From: Chloroflexota bacterium
GTDB taxonomy: Bacteria > Chloroflexota > Anaerolineae > Anaerolineales > UBA4823
NCBI GenBank assembly: GCA_012798185.1
Contig: JAAZNS010000204.1
Location: 1-11,980 of the forward strand
Reading direction: 5' to 3'
Length of the DNA stretch: 11,980 bases
Under the pieces are notes generated by a model. The model worked only from the letters and a program-made list of their open reading frames with translations, did not search any database and was not told the origin of the DNA. A program made the position numbers and the translations under genes. Shown piece after piece: positions 1 to 6,501 of this stretch; position 1 is the first letter of the stretch, and the number at the start of each line of letters is the position of its first letter.

Positions 1-1
1 A

Positions 2-148
2 AATAACCCCAGAACCAGGGATAATAAAGATGTGCCATATTTGAACGAACAAACTGCCTTCGTCCTTTGGCCATTGGATAAATTGAGTTTTGTTGAATTC
101 CTTACTACCAAGGGAGAAGAACAAATTATCGGATTTGTCAGGGAGTGA
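2..148 (+). CDS. Possible 3' end of an unrecognised gene (48 codons, partial)
   Basis: One frame stays open from the left edge to a TGA at 146-148. It encodes about 48 residues ending in IIGFVRE, with a hydrophobic/aromatic stretch AFVLWPLDKLSFVEFL in the middle. Its stop lies 4 bases before the ATG of the response regulator at 153, and that gene's ribosome binding site (GGGAG, 141-145) lies inside it. Such close packing is what an upstream operon partner would show. Amino-acid composition is plausible for a real protein. I do not recognise the family. The WPLDKL segment faintly recalls the C-terminal region of signal peptidases, but the spacing does not fit. It lacks the ATP-binding G-box of a histidine kinase tail, so it does not supply a kinase for the two regulators downstream. 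Confidence 0.42.
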   Translation, partial: NNPRTRDNKDVPYLNEQTAFVLWPLDKLSFVEFLTTKGEEQIIGFVRE

Positions 149-152
149 AAAA

Positions 153-875
153 ATGACTGACCAAAAGATACGAGACCGGCGCATCCTTGTGGTTGACGAC
201 GAAGAAAGGATGGTGCGGTTCATCCGCCTTAACCTAGAACACGATGGCTTTCAAGTTAGCGAAGCTTATAAAGGAATGCAAGCCATCGATAAATTACGAA
301 GCAGCCTGCCAGATCTCGTTTTATTAGACGTCATGCTGCCCGATTTAGATGGATTTGAAGTCTTAAAAATCATCAGAGAAGTGAGTGCAGTCCCGGTGAT
401 CATGTTAACCGCTAAGGGCGAGGAAGAAGACCGCGTGAAGGGGTTAGAATTAGGCGCTGATGATTATATTACCAAACCCTTTAGTCCTCGTGAATTGGTA
501 AGCCGTGTCCGTGCAGTTTTAAGGCGAACAGAAGCTTCCACTGGCACGCATGGACTAATCGAAGTAGACGATCGATTAAAACTCGATTTCGACCGCCATG
601 AAATCTGGGTGGATGGCAAGCTTGTCCAACTTCGCCCAACCGAATACCGCCTGCTTTATCATCTCGTGCAAAACGCTGGGTGGGTCATCCCACACGATCA
701 AATCTTGGCAAAAGTATGGGGCTATGAATATCGAGATGAACCACACTATGTCAGGTTATACATCAATTATTTGCGGAATAAAATAGAAAAGGACCCCGCC
801 AATCCCCAATATATTCTCACCGAGCGAGGTATTGGTTATCGTTTCATCGATTTTCGACGGCAAAAACCGACTTAA
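153..875 (+). CDS. OmpR/PhoB-family response regulator
   Basis: This is a DNA-binding two-component response regulator of 240 residues, the usual family length. The receiver domain (about 10-125) has the acidic pair D15/D16, the predicted phosphoacceptor D59 in VLLDVMLPDLDG, T86 and K108 in the TKPF motif. The C-terminal winged helix (about 135-235) ends with the typical ILTERGIGYRF beta-hairpin. The start was set at the ATG at 153 because GGGAGTG lies just before it. An in-frame TTG at 90 would add 21 residues with no homology and is less likely. The NarL-type regulator follows after about 50 bases, so co-transcription is probable. No cognate histidine kinase is present in the window, so the signal and target genes cannot be named. 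The family assignment is secure; a specific name such as PhoB, WalR or MtrA is not justified. Confidence 0.95.
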   Translation: MTDQKIRDRRILVVDDEERMVRFIRLNLEHDGFQVSEAYKGMQAIDKLRSSLPDLVLLDVMLPDLDGFEVLKIIREVSAVPVIMLTAKGEEEDRVKGLELGADDYITKPFSPRELVSRVRAVLRRTEASTGTHGLIEVDDRLKLDFDRHEIWVDGKLVQLRPTEYRLLYHLVQNAGWVIPHDQILAKVWGYEYRDEPHYVRLYINYLRNKIEKDPANPQYILTERGIGYRFIDFRRQKPT

Positions 876-925
876 CCATGCTATGATTAATGGGTGAATG
901 GAACAAGTTTGTTGAGGAGAAATCG

Positions 926-1582
926 ATGACAGCAAAGCAAAGAATCTTATTGGTTGATGATCATGAAATTGTCCGATTAGGCTTAAAATCTCTTTTAGAT
1001 AGGCATCCAAAATTCGAAGTCGTTGCCGAAGCCAGCACCGCTAGAGAAGCAGTTGAACGCGTAGTAACCCATCAGCCAGATGTCGTTGTCATGGATATTC
1101 GCCTGCCTGGCGGCTCGGGTATTGAAGCGTGTGAAGAAATTGCTGAAAAATATCCCAACACAAAAGTTATCATGCTAACTTCTTACGCAGAAGATGAAAT
1201 GCTGTTTTCTGCCATCCGCGCCGGGGCATCAGGTTATGTATTAAAACAAATTGGCGGAGAAGAACTGGTCCACGCCATCGAGGCAGTAGGCAGAGGAGAA
1301 GCTCTCCTTGATCCGGCTGTTACTCAGCGAATTTTCCAAGAAGTTCGAAAAGCCGCCAAGGAAGAAGAAGCTTCGGCTTTTTCCGCGTTAACTCAGCAGG
1401 AAAGACATGTCTTACTTCTGGTATCTGAAGGAAAAACCAATCGTGAAATTGCCAAAGCATTATTCCTTGGCGAAGGTACGGTTAGAAATTATGTCAGCAG
1501 CATTCTTTCCAAGTTAGGTGTTAGTAACCGCGCAGAAGCAGCTGCGTATGCAGTCGAGCACAACTTACGAGATTATCTCTAA
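926..1582 (+). CDS. NarL/FixJ (LuxR-type HTH) response regulator
   Basis: This 218-residue response regulator has a receiver domain (about 5-122) with D11/D12, predicted phosphoacceptor D57 in VVVMDIRLPGGSG, T85 and K107. A LuxR-type helix-turn-helix follows (about 152-214), recognisable by LTQQER, EGKTNREIA, EGTVRNYVSSILSKLGV and NRAEAAAYA. This matches the LiaR/DevR-like layout. The ATG at 926 was chosen because GAGGAG at 914-919 sits six bases upstream and the receiver begins directly after it. An ATG at 890 would add a 12-residue tail without a good ribosome site. The gene follows the OmpR-type regulator on the same strand and is probably co-transcribed. Its TAA overlaps the stop of the convergent gene at 1579, leaving no room for a terminator between them. 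Family certain; partner kinase and regulon unknown. Confidence 0.95.
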   Translation: MTAKQRILLVDDHEIVRLGLKSLLDRHPKFEVVAEASTAREAVERVVTHQPDVVVMDIRLPGGSGIEACEEIAEKYPNTKVIMLTSYAEDEMLFSAIRAGASGYVLKQIGGEELVHAIEAVGRGEALLDPAVTQRIFQEVRKAAKEEEASAFSALTQQERHVLLLVSEGKTNREIAKALFLGEGTVRNYVSSILSKLGVSNRAEAAAYAVEHNLRDYL

Positions 1583-1998
1583 AGCAGCCACTTGTTTTTT
1601 GGCGATAAAGTTAGCGCTTGCATCCATTCATTACGGGTGGATAAATATATCAGTCCCCACAACCAATCATTTAAATACGCATGGATTTCCTTCATTATAA
1701 TAATATGATTTTGAGTTTTTTCTGATAAATTATTGACATAATAATTCATTCCCCCTAATTCTTGGTTATTCATTGCAATTTTTTCTTGTAATTGGTCGAG
1801 CATCAGGTCAACTTCACTTAGTATCTCTCGTACAATACGTAAGCTGTCTGGACCAGCAACGATTAATTCCTCGATTAAATCTTGAAAAGAAGAAGTATTG
1901 CCTTCTTCAAGACATTCTACTAATATCTCATTGACTTTTAACCGAATACCTGCCCTCTCAATGAATGAAATTACTGCTTCTAATCCATCTTCATGCAT
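1579..1998 (-). CDS. Hypothetical protein, 139 aa, probably helical
   Basis: I do not recognise this protein. It is 139 residues long, has no signal peptide and no convincing membrane segment, and looks almost entirely helical. An acidic first half (about 1-75, with many E, L, I and V at heptad-like spacing, e.g. VREILSEVDLMLDQLQEKI) suggests a coiled coil or helical bundle. The C-terminal part is richer in aromatics (LNDWLWGLIYLSTRNEWMQ). The ATG at 1998 is preceded by GGGAG about nine bases upstream, which supports it as a genuine gene. It is more AT-rich than its neighbours. Its stop overlaps that of the NarL-type regulator by four bases, tail to tail. It has its own intergenic region with an inverted-repeat cluster upstream, so it is probably a single-gene transcript. 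No function is proposed. Confidence 0.7.
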   Translation of the reverse strand: MHEDGLEAVISFIERAGIRLKVNEILVECLEEGNTSSFQDLIEELIVAGPDSLRIVREILSEVDLMLDQLQEKIAMNNQELGGMNYYVNNLSEKTQNHIIIMKEIHAYLNDWLWGLIYLSTRNEWMQALTLSPKNKWLL

Positions 1999-2020
1999 TA
2001 ATTTTTCTCCCAGGGCGGCA

Positions 2021-2063
2021 TTGTGAACCCAGAGATATCGTTCACAAATTTTCCCAGGTGAAC
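2021..2063. repeat. GTGAAC inverted-repeat cluster (operator-like)
   Basis: TTGTGAAC at 2021-2028 and GTTCACAA at 2040-2047 form a perfect 8-bp inverted repeat with an 11-base spacer. A third GTGAAC lies at 2058-2063 in the first orientation. The three half-sites are 17-18 bases apart, and the nearest begins 23 bases upstream of the start codon at 1998 on the minus strand. This fits either a transcription-factor operator over that gene's promoter or a leader hairpin. The repeat is seen directly; the regulatory role is inferred. Confidence 0.55.
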
Positions 2064-2078
2064 ATGCTAAAATGGCAA
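2048..2078 (-). promoter_or_regulatory. Weak candidate promoter for the 139-aa gene
   Basis: On the minus strand, TTGCCA (2078-2073) is followed after 19 bases by TGG-GAAAAT, with the -10 hexamer at 2053-2048. The spacing is long and the -10 imperfect. Its position fits the downstream gene, and the GTGAAC half-sites would lie within the spacer and around the transcription start. A plus-strand extended -10, TGC-TAAAAT (2065-2073), overlaps it but has no gene downstream in that direction. Confidence 0.25.
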
Positions 2079-2221
2079 CTATCTTTCCATTTCAAGCATA
2101 ATCCAAAACTCCCTGCCTTTTCCAAGTCATATTGAGCGCTTTTTTCAGTCTGCAATGATTTCGGCAGGTTTACTGTTCATTTATTCAAACTAAGATACAC
2201 CATTGTATAAAAAATGGCTGT

Positions 2222-2252
2222 AAAAAATCAATACAAAACGTATAAATATTGA
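2222..2252 (-). terminator. Weak candidate terminator after the SH3-protein gene
   Basis: Read on the minus strand, TCAATA pairs with TATTGA (2252-2247 with 2233-2228) and is followed directly by a run of T (2227-2222). The stem is only six AT-rich pairs with a 13-base loop, so termination would be weak. It begins 8 bases past the stop at 2261, the right place for the end of the three-gene operon. Confidence 0.35.
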
Positions 2253-2260
2253 AGAAATAA

Positions 2261-2755
2261 TCATGGGTTTGTAATCGCAGCCATATAATCTGAAACACCC
2301 CAACCCGAGACCGCTGAATCTGTAGTTGAGGTTACATGCCACCAGGTATAATCATCGATTTCCTTTGGACCGTCGTCGATGATTAATTCCTCTCCATCTT
2401 TAACCAAATACTTGATTTCCCCTGATAATCCTGGCATCGAGCGTAACCGTAAACCATCACCGCCTGTTCCCTGCACACGAATATGTACTCCAATTTTCAA
2501 ATTTTCCCCCAAGGAAAGAGGAGGATCAGTTTCTTGGGCATGAATATTTTGTGGTGATATTGTCTGAGTGAATGTTGGTGCTGGAATATATCTGACAACG
2601 GCTGTTGGCGATGAATTTTGAGGTGCGTTAATTCGAATAATCATTACAATTAAACAGGTTATAAGTAATAATAAAATTCCTACCGCTAACCCGATTAAGG
2701 CTATCCAGGGATGGATAATTCGCTCTTCTTTAGGAGAAAGATTGCGTCTATTCAT
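2261..2755 (-). CDS. Membrane-anchored bacterial SH3-like domain protein
   Basis: This is a 164-residue protein with a basic, cytoplasmic-looking N-terminus (about 1-17), one strong transmembrane segment (about 18-41, ALIGLAVGILLLLITCLIVM) and a Pro/Thr/Gln-rich linker (about 44-85). A bacterial SH3 (SH3b) fold follows (about 88-160). The SH3b call rests on the pattern DGLRLRSMPG, then YLVKDGEELIIDDGP, a WWHV strand, and GWGVSDYM at the end. The domain should lie outside the cytoplasm, where SH3b domains often bind peptidoglycan or peptides; the ligand here is unknown. The ATG lies 4 bases after the stop of the antiporter gene and no Shine-Dalgarno sequence is visible in the AT-rich run before it. 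Translation therefore probably depends on re-initiation after the antiporter. Confidence 0.82.
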   Translation of the reverse strand: MNRRNLSPKEERIIHPWIALIGLAVGILLLLITCLIVMIIRINAPQNSSPTAVVRYIPAPTFTQTISPQNIHAQETDPPLSLGENLKIGVHIRVQGTGGDGLRLRSMPGLSGEIKYLVKDGEELIIDDGPKEIDDYTWWHVTSTTDSAVSGWGVSDYMAAITNP

Positions 2756-2759
2756 ATTT

Positions 2760-3845
2760 TTATAATAAAAAGAATACCAGTCCTAAAATTATATAGATTG
2801 CCAGCAATTCGCTTCCCTCCAGCCAATTCGATTCTCCATCTGCCGAAACTAAAGCTGCAATCAATACACCAGCGATAAGAGCAATCAATTCAAATTGATT
2901 AAAAACCAAAGTCAAGGGATGCCCAAAAATCAGGCTGATAAAGACCAATACAGGGGCAACAAATAAGGCGATCTGTAAGCTAGAAGAAATGGCAATCTCG
3001 ACACTTAACGTCATCTTATTGCGCATGGCAACCTGAACCGATACCAAATGCTCAGCAACATTTCCAATCAAGGGGATGAAAATAATGCCTAAAAAGAATT
3101 CAGAAATACCCAATTGGGCGACCACCGGCTCAACCGTATTCACAAGTACTTCAGAGAGATAAGCTACCCCAACGGTCGATAATACCAGGATGATCAATGT
3201 CGTTCTCATCGTCCAATGTGATTTCTTCGCTAATGCGGCGCTTTCTTCTGAAACTAAGGGATATTTGGTTTCCTTAAACCCATACAGTAAACCCAAACCA
3301 TAAATTAAAATCATCATCCCCGCAACTCCTAAACTCAATGCTTCTACTTTCGTACTAGGTTCCGGATCGATCACACCGATATAATGACTAAGCAAGGAAG
3401 GAATGAGAAGGATAATCACCGTTAACACCAATAAAATTGAATTACGGCTTGCTTCTCGCCGGTCGAAGGATTGAATGCCGTTTTTTATGCCTCCAAGCAG
3501 CATTGACATACCCAAAACTAATAATAAATTACCCAATATCGAACCGGTGATTGATGCTTTGACCAACTCGAGCAATCCCTGTCGTATCGCCATAATCGTG
3601 ATTATCAACTCAGCAGCGTTCCCCAATGTGGCATTCAACAATCCTCCAATACGTGGGCCGGTGAAATGGGCTAAAGCTTCGGTGGATTCGCCAATAAAAT
3701 ATGCACAAGGTACCACACCAACTGCCGAAAAGATAAATACCCATAATTCCCCCCAATGCCCTATATCAGCCAGTATTACCAAAGGAAAAGCCAGCAGTAA
3801 ATAAATCATCGGTGTTTCGTTGATATAACTAAGTATTCGCTTCAT
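2760..3845 (-). CDS. cax: Calcium/proton (cation/H+) antiporter, CaCA superfamily CAX type
   Basis: This 361-residue integral membrane protein has about ten or eleven hydrophobic segments, the usual size for bacterial CAX/ChaA-family exchangers. The two inverted alpha-repeat motifs are clear: GNAAELIITIMAIRQG at about 75-90 and GNVAEHLVSVQVAMRN at about 261-276. Their glutamates (E79, E265) are the expected ion-coordinating residues. An acidic/charged cytoplasmic stretch (about 190-210) separates the two halves. Family knowledge says these proteins export Ca2+ from the cytoplasm in exchange for protons; exact cation preference cannot be read from sequence. The gene starts 31 bases after the lipid-kinase stop, with only a weak AAGAG before the ATG, and is followed after 4 bases by the SH3-like gene. 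The three are likely one operon. Confidence 0.92.
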   Translation of the reverse strand: MKRILSYINETPMIYLLLAFPLVILADIGHWGELWVFIFSAVGVVPCAYFIGESTEALAHFTGPRIGGLLNATLGNAAELIITIMAIRQGLLELVKASITGSILGNLLLVLGMSMLLGGIKNGIQSFDRREASRNSILLVLTVIILLIPSLLSHYIGVIDPEPSTKVEALSLGVAGMMILIYGLGLLYGFKETKYPLVSEESAALAKKSHWTMRTTLIILVLSTVGVAYLSEVLVNTVEPVVAQLGISEFFLGIIFIPLIGNVAEHLVSVQVAMRNKMTLSVEIAISSSLQIALFVAPVLVFISLIFGHPLTLVFNQFELIALIAGVLIAALVSADGESNWLEGSELLAIYIILGLVFFLL

Positions 3846-3876
3846 CTCTTATCTCGAATATTTTTTAATTATTTAA

Positions 3877-4815
3877 TCATTGACTGAATAATGGATGAGG
3901 CGTGCGATCAGGGATGAGCACTTTTAATGCGCGGGGTTCTGTCTTAATATCTATCGGTCCTTGGATATTATAAGGTTCTCCATCCATTTGAACATACATC
4001 GGAGAATCCGATTTCATCACCAAATGATGAAAAGGGATCTGATGAATATCAGGGGAATTGGATGGGTCGCCGGAAATACACTCCAGAGCAAGTGCCACTG
4101 TATCACCCAGGGTTTCTCCTTCGAATAGCCATAAATCCATCATTGCATCATCTAAACGCGCTTGAGGTGAGAGTTGAGCAAAACCACCCGCATAAAGGTG
4201 AACATTGCTCACTAAAGCCAGCAAAAAATGTCCGTTAATTTTTTCCCCCTCGACCTCAACTTCCAAATTCATACCATGCCAAAAAGTGGCATGCCATACC
4301 ACCGATGCGGCATAATTCAAAATCGCAAAATGTTTTTCCCAGCGTTGTCTTGGCTCGATACGGTGGACGATAAATGCGTCTAAGCCTATCCCCGCCCAAA
4401 GTAAAAATGGTACATCGTTGCACCTACCAACATCGATCGAATAAATTTTGGCACAGCTTAACCGGTGTGCTGTTTCCTCAAGCGCAGTCAATCTGGTCCA
4501 GGTTAAACCCGGTAAACCCAATTCCTGCGCCCAAACATTTGCCGTTCCGGCAGGTAAAACCCCCAATGCAGTATTGGTGCCCAATAATCCTGCAACTGCC
4601 CGGTTGATTGACCCGTCCCCTCCCGCAACAAATAACGCATCCATTTCATCTTCAACCGCTTTTCTGGTTAATTCAATAATATGATCGGCGTTATAGGTTT
4701 GTTCGAGTTTAATACTCCATCCCGCAGACCGCAGAACATCAGCTGCTCTTTCACATAACATCCTGGAAGGGAACCGCCCTGCGGCAGGGTTATAGATTAG
4801 ATATCCACGTGGCAT
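3877..4815 (-). CDS. Diacylglycerol kinase catalytic-domain lipid kinase (YegS/DgkB-like)
   Basis: This 312-residue cytoplasmic lipid kinase is of normal length for the DgkB/YegS/BmrU family. The nucleotide-binding region shows YNPAAG near the N-terminus, GGDGSIN at 65-71 and LPAGTANVWA at 88-97, then GIGLDA (142-147). The C-terminal beta-sandwich carries the conserved VQMDGE (275-280), which in this family contributes the catalytic acid. It probably phosphorylates diacylglycerol or a related lipid, using ATP at the inner face of the membrane; the substrate cannot be fixed from sequence. The ATG at 4815 is preceded by AGGGAGAG. It is first in a minus-strand operon with the antiporter and SH3-like genes, and is divergent from the Ser/Thr kinase. 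Some members act on undecaprenol, sphingosine-like or glycerolipid substrates, so dgkB itself is not claimed. Confidence 0.9.
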   Translation of the reverse strand: MPRGYLIYNPAAGRFPSRMLCERAADVLRSAGWSIKLEQTYNADHIIELTRKAVEDEMDALFVAGGDGSINRAVAGLLGTNTALGVLPAGTANVWAQELGLPGLTWTRLTALEETAHRLSCAKIYSIDVGRCNDVPFLLWAGIGLDAFIVHRIEPRQRWEKHFAILNYAASVVWHATFWHGMNLEVEVEGEKINGHFLLALVSNVHLYAGGFAQLSPQARLDDAMMDLWLFEGETLGDTVALALECISGDPSNSPDIHQIPFHHLVMKSDSPMYVQMDGEPYNIQGPIDIKTEPRALKVLIPDRTPHPLFSQ

Positions 4816-4886
4816 AATCTCTCCCTATGCAAGCCTTTTGATATATTACAAATAATTTAAAAGTACACCTTATTTTATAGCCATAT

Positions 4887-4915
4887 ATCATATCGATGAA
4901 TAAGCAGTGGTACAA
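4887..4915 (-). promoter_or_regulatory. Predicted promoter of the lipid kinase/antiporter operon
   Basis: On the minus strand TTGTAC (4915-4910) and TATGAT (4892-4887) are separated by 17 bases. The -10 matches TATAAT at five of six positions; the -35 matches only TTG. The predicted transcript starts about 65 bases before the lipid-kinase ATG. The -35 lies on top of the -10 of the divergent Ser/Thr kinase gene. Confidence 0.4.
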
Positions 4916-4916
4916 T
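4908..4916 (+). promoter_or_regulatory. Predicted extended -10 promoter of the Ser/Thr kinase
   Basis: TGG-TACAAT is an extended -10 element (TGn joined to a hexamer matching TATAAT at five positions). There is no good -35, which extended -10 promoters can lack. The predicted start near 4923 gives a leader of about 22 bases. It shares bases 4910-4915 with the -35 of the opposite promoter, so polymerase binding at the two should be mutually exclusive. Confidence 0.42.
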
Positions 4917-4944
4917 TCTACCCGAAATTGGGAACTAAATATTC

Positions 4945-6066
4945 ATGGCAGATAATTTGATATTAAATAAGCGTTATCAATTGGAAGAACGGCTTGGCTC
5001 GGGAGGCATGGCAGTTATTTACCGTGCTCGAGATTTGACCCTTGAAAGACAAGTTGCGATAAAAATTTTGCGAGAAAGTTATTCAGCAGACGCAGAATTT
5101 CGACAACGATTTCATCAGGAAGCAAAAGCAGCTGCAAATTTATCTCACCCCAATATAATTACCATCCATGATTTTGGTTACGATTCGGGGCGGTTATTTA
5201 TCATAATGGAATATCTGCCGGGCACCGACTTAAAAAGCCTTCTGCAACGGCGCGGTAAATTTTCAGTAGATGAAACTCTCGAATTGATGATACAGGCATG
5301 CGCGGGCGTTGGCTATGCGCACCGCGCCGGCTTGATCCACTGCGACATCAAACCCCATAACTTCATTATCACACCCGATAAACGCCTTAAAGTAACCGAT
5401 TTTGGAATTGCCCGCGCCCTGGCAAGTATTCAACCCGAAGAAAAAACAGATGTCGTTTGGGGTTCACCGCAATATTTTTCCCCCGAACAAGCTGCTGGAA
5501 ACGCCCCTTCACCGGCTTCTGATGTTTATTCCCTAGGTATTGTCATGTACGAAATGTTGACAGGGCAGCTCCCATTCAACGCAGATTCAGCAGTTGAATT
5601 AGCAAAACTTCACCGAGAAGCGCTGCCGCCTCCCATGCATCGATTCAATCCCACAATACCGCGCGAACTTGAGCAAACGATCATTAAAGTGCTCTCCAAG
5701 GAACCTTCTTTACGTTACCGCACCGCCGATCAACTGGGAAGAGTTCTTGTTCACCTTTCAACAAAAAATAACAATTTTCTTGCTGAGCACAGCTCTGTAC
5801 CTACCCAGGCGTCCAGTCCTTTAAAGCAACCGCAAGCGTCTTCTTCAACTGTAAAAATCTCTTCAGCTGGAAATATATCCTCTGCCAGTCAAACTTTGAG
5901 ACCTCAGCCGCAGGTTAAACAAACAACACCTCAAATAACACTTTCCGATAAAAACCCTCTCAATATCGATTGGATTACTACATTACTTGCCCTGCTCGCC
6001 TTGGTCATGGTAGGAGGTTTAATTCCGTTTTTCTTATGGATATATCTTCTTTTTCAAAATTCTTGA
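4945..6066 (+). CDS. Membrane-anchored PknB-like serine/threonine protein kinase
   Basis: This 373-residue Hanks-type kinase has its catalytic domain at about 10-270. The glycine loop is LGSGGMAVIY (18-27), the ATP lysine K40 in VAIK, the helix-C glutamate E59, the catalytic loop HCDIKPHN (132-139, catalytic D134), the DFG motif at 152-154 and SPE in place of APE at 179-181. C in place of R before the catalytic aspartate makes it a non-RD kinase. A Ser/Thr/Gln/Pro-rich linker (about 275-335) leads to one transmembrane helix (about 344-369), and the protein ends a few residues later. It therefore has no PASTA, NHL or other external sensor. The start at 4945 has only a weak GGGA upstream; the family alignment begins near residue 9, so this start is reasonable. 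It is monocistronic between a divergent promoter and a convergent terminator. Targets are unknown. Confidence 0.95.
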   Translation: MADNLILNKRYQLEERLGSGGMAVIYRARDLTLERQVAIKILRESYSADAEFRQRFHQEAKAAANLSHPNIITIHDFGYDSGRLFIIMEYLPGTDLKSLLQRRGKFSVDETLELMIQACAGVGYAHRAGLIHCDIKPHNFIITPDKRLKVTDFGIARALASIQPEEKTDVVWGSPQYFSPEQAAGNAPSPASDVYSLGIVMYEMLTGQLPFNADSAVELAKLHREALPPPMHRFNPTIPRELEQTIIKVLSKEPSLRYRTADQLGRVLVHLSTKNNNFLAEHSSVPTQASSPLKQPQASSSTVKISSAGNISSASQTLRPQPQVKQTTPQITLSDKNPLNIDWITTLLALLALVMVGGLIPFFLWIYLLFQNS

Positions 6067-6250
6067 TTTAATCTCGGTAATTAAATTGATCATTTTCAAA
6101 AATTATATCTGCTCCGGCGATGGCGCAAAAGCCCTCAATTAGAGGTGAATTTCGGATTCTCTCTCATATCAACTGAGTAGTTTCACCCAATTAATGATTT
6201 ATTGACAGTTCTGGTTTACTTTATTCGTTATAAAAAGTATATTAAAATAA
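6067..6250. other. Gap between the kinase gene and the terminator; no gene seen
   Basis: About 185 bases hold no credible reading frame. They contain short dyads: ATTTAAT/ATTAAAT (6066-6072 with 6080-6086), CCTC/GAGG around 6133-6145, and GGTGAA/TTCACC (6144-6149 with 6182-6187). A consensus TTGACA at 6202-6207 is followed by TTATAA only at 20-base spacing. I compared the dyad region by eye with fluoride, cobalamin and other common riboswitch cores and found no fit. Confidence 0.4.
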
Positions 6251-6275
6251 AAAATCACAGCTTCGCTGCGATTTT
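6251..6275. terminator. Bidirectional rho-independent terminator between the kinase gene and rpmB
   Basis: AAAATCACAGC (6251-6261) pairs with GCTGCGATTTT (6265-6275) across a TTC loop, an 11-bp stem with one G-T pair when read on the minus strand. On the minus strand the stem runs into a T-rich tract (bases below 6251), giving a good terminator for rpmB 29 bases past its stop. On the plus strand the T-run is short but the same hairpin can end the kinase transcript. Confidence 0.8.
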
Positions 6276-6303
6276 CTAATACAAATAACTGCAAATAGAA
6301 GCC

Positions 6304-6486
6304 TTAACGAGTCTTTACCAAGGTGCGAATGCACTTAGCGCATAAAACTTTTTGTACTTTTCGCCCATTCTCAAATACACTGATCGTTTGTAGATTAGGA
6401 TGGAACGTCCGCGGCGTTGCCTTTTTCGACCATGGTCGATTGCGACCAAAAGTAGTTTTCTTTCCACAATGTGCACATTTAGCCAT
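6304..6486 (-). CDS. rpmB: 50S ribosomal protein L28
   Basis: This is a large-subunit ribosomal protein of 60 residues, a normal length for bacterial L28. It starts MAKCAHCGKKTTFGRN, contains the conserved RTFHPNLQTI segment and ends with a basic tail. Two CxxC pairs (C4/C7 and C49/C52) mark the zinc-binding C+ form of L28, as opposed to the cysteine-free paralogue some bacteria use under zinc limitation. AAGGAAGTG lies before the ATG as a ribosome binding site. The gene is divergent from the asp23-like gene and ends at the terminator at 6251-6275. The rpmB / yloU-like / yloV-like / recG neighbourhood is also known from Bacillus, which supports the assignment. Short frames on the opposite strand across this gene are shadows. 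Confidence 0.96.
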   Translation of the reverse strand: MAKCAHCGKKTTFGRNRPWSKKATPRTFHPNLQTISVFENGRKVQKVLCAKCIRTLVKTR

Positions 6487-6501
6487 TACAACACTTCCTT
6501 T

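Noticed and set aside
90..152. Longer form of the OmpR-type regulator starting at a TTG at 90
   Set aside because: The added 21 residues have no receiver homology, and GGGAGTG sits correctly before the ATG at 153.
756..1010. 84-codon frame on the minus strand across the two regulator genes
   Set aside because: It is antisense to well-supported coding sequence on both sides and has no recognisable features.
2021..2047. CRP/FNR-type site
   Set aside because: TGTGA and TCACA are present but 15 bases apart, not the six expected for a CRP site.
2112..2168. CCTGCC/GGCAGG inverted repeat as a possible mobile-element end
   Set aside because: Only six bases match, 45 apart, with no transposase, target duplication or other terminal structure.
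3475..3804. 109-codon plus-strand frame inside the antiporter gene
   Set aside because: It is the mirror of a membrane protein gene; composition (Pro, Ser, Ile-rich) is typical of an antisense shadow.
6105..6190. Possible riboswitch (fluoride-like GGCGATG start, or cobalamin-like on the other strand)
   Set aside because: The pairing needed for the fluoride pseudoknot and the cobalamin box are both missing, and no suitable gene lies downstream in either direction.
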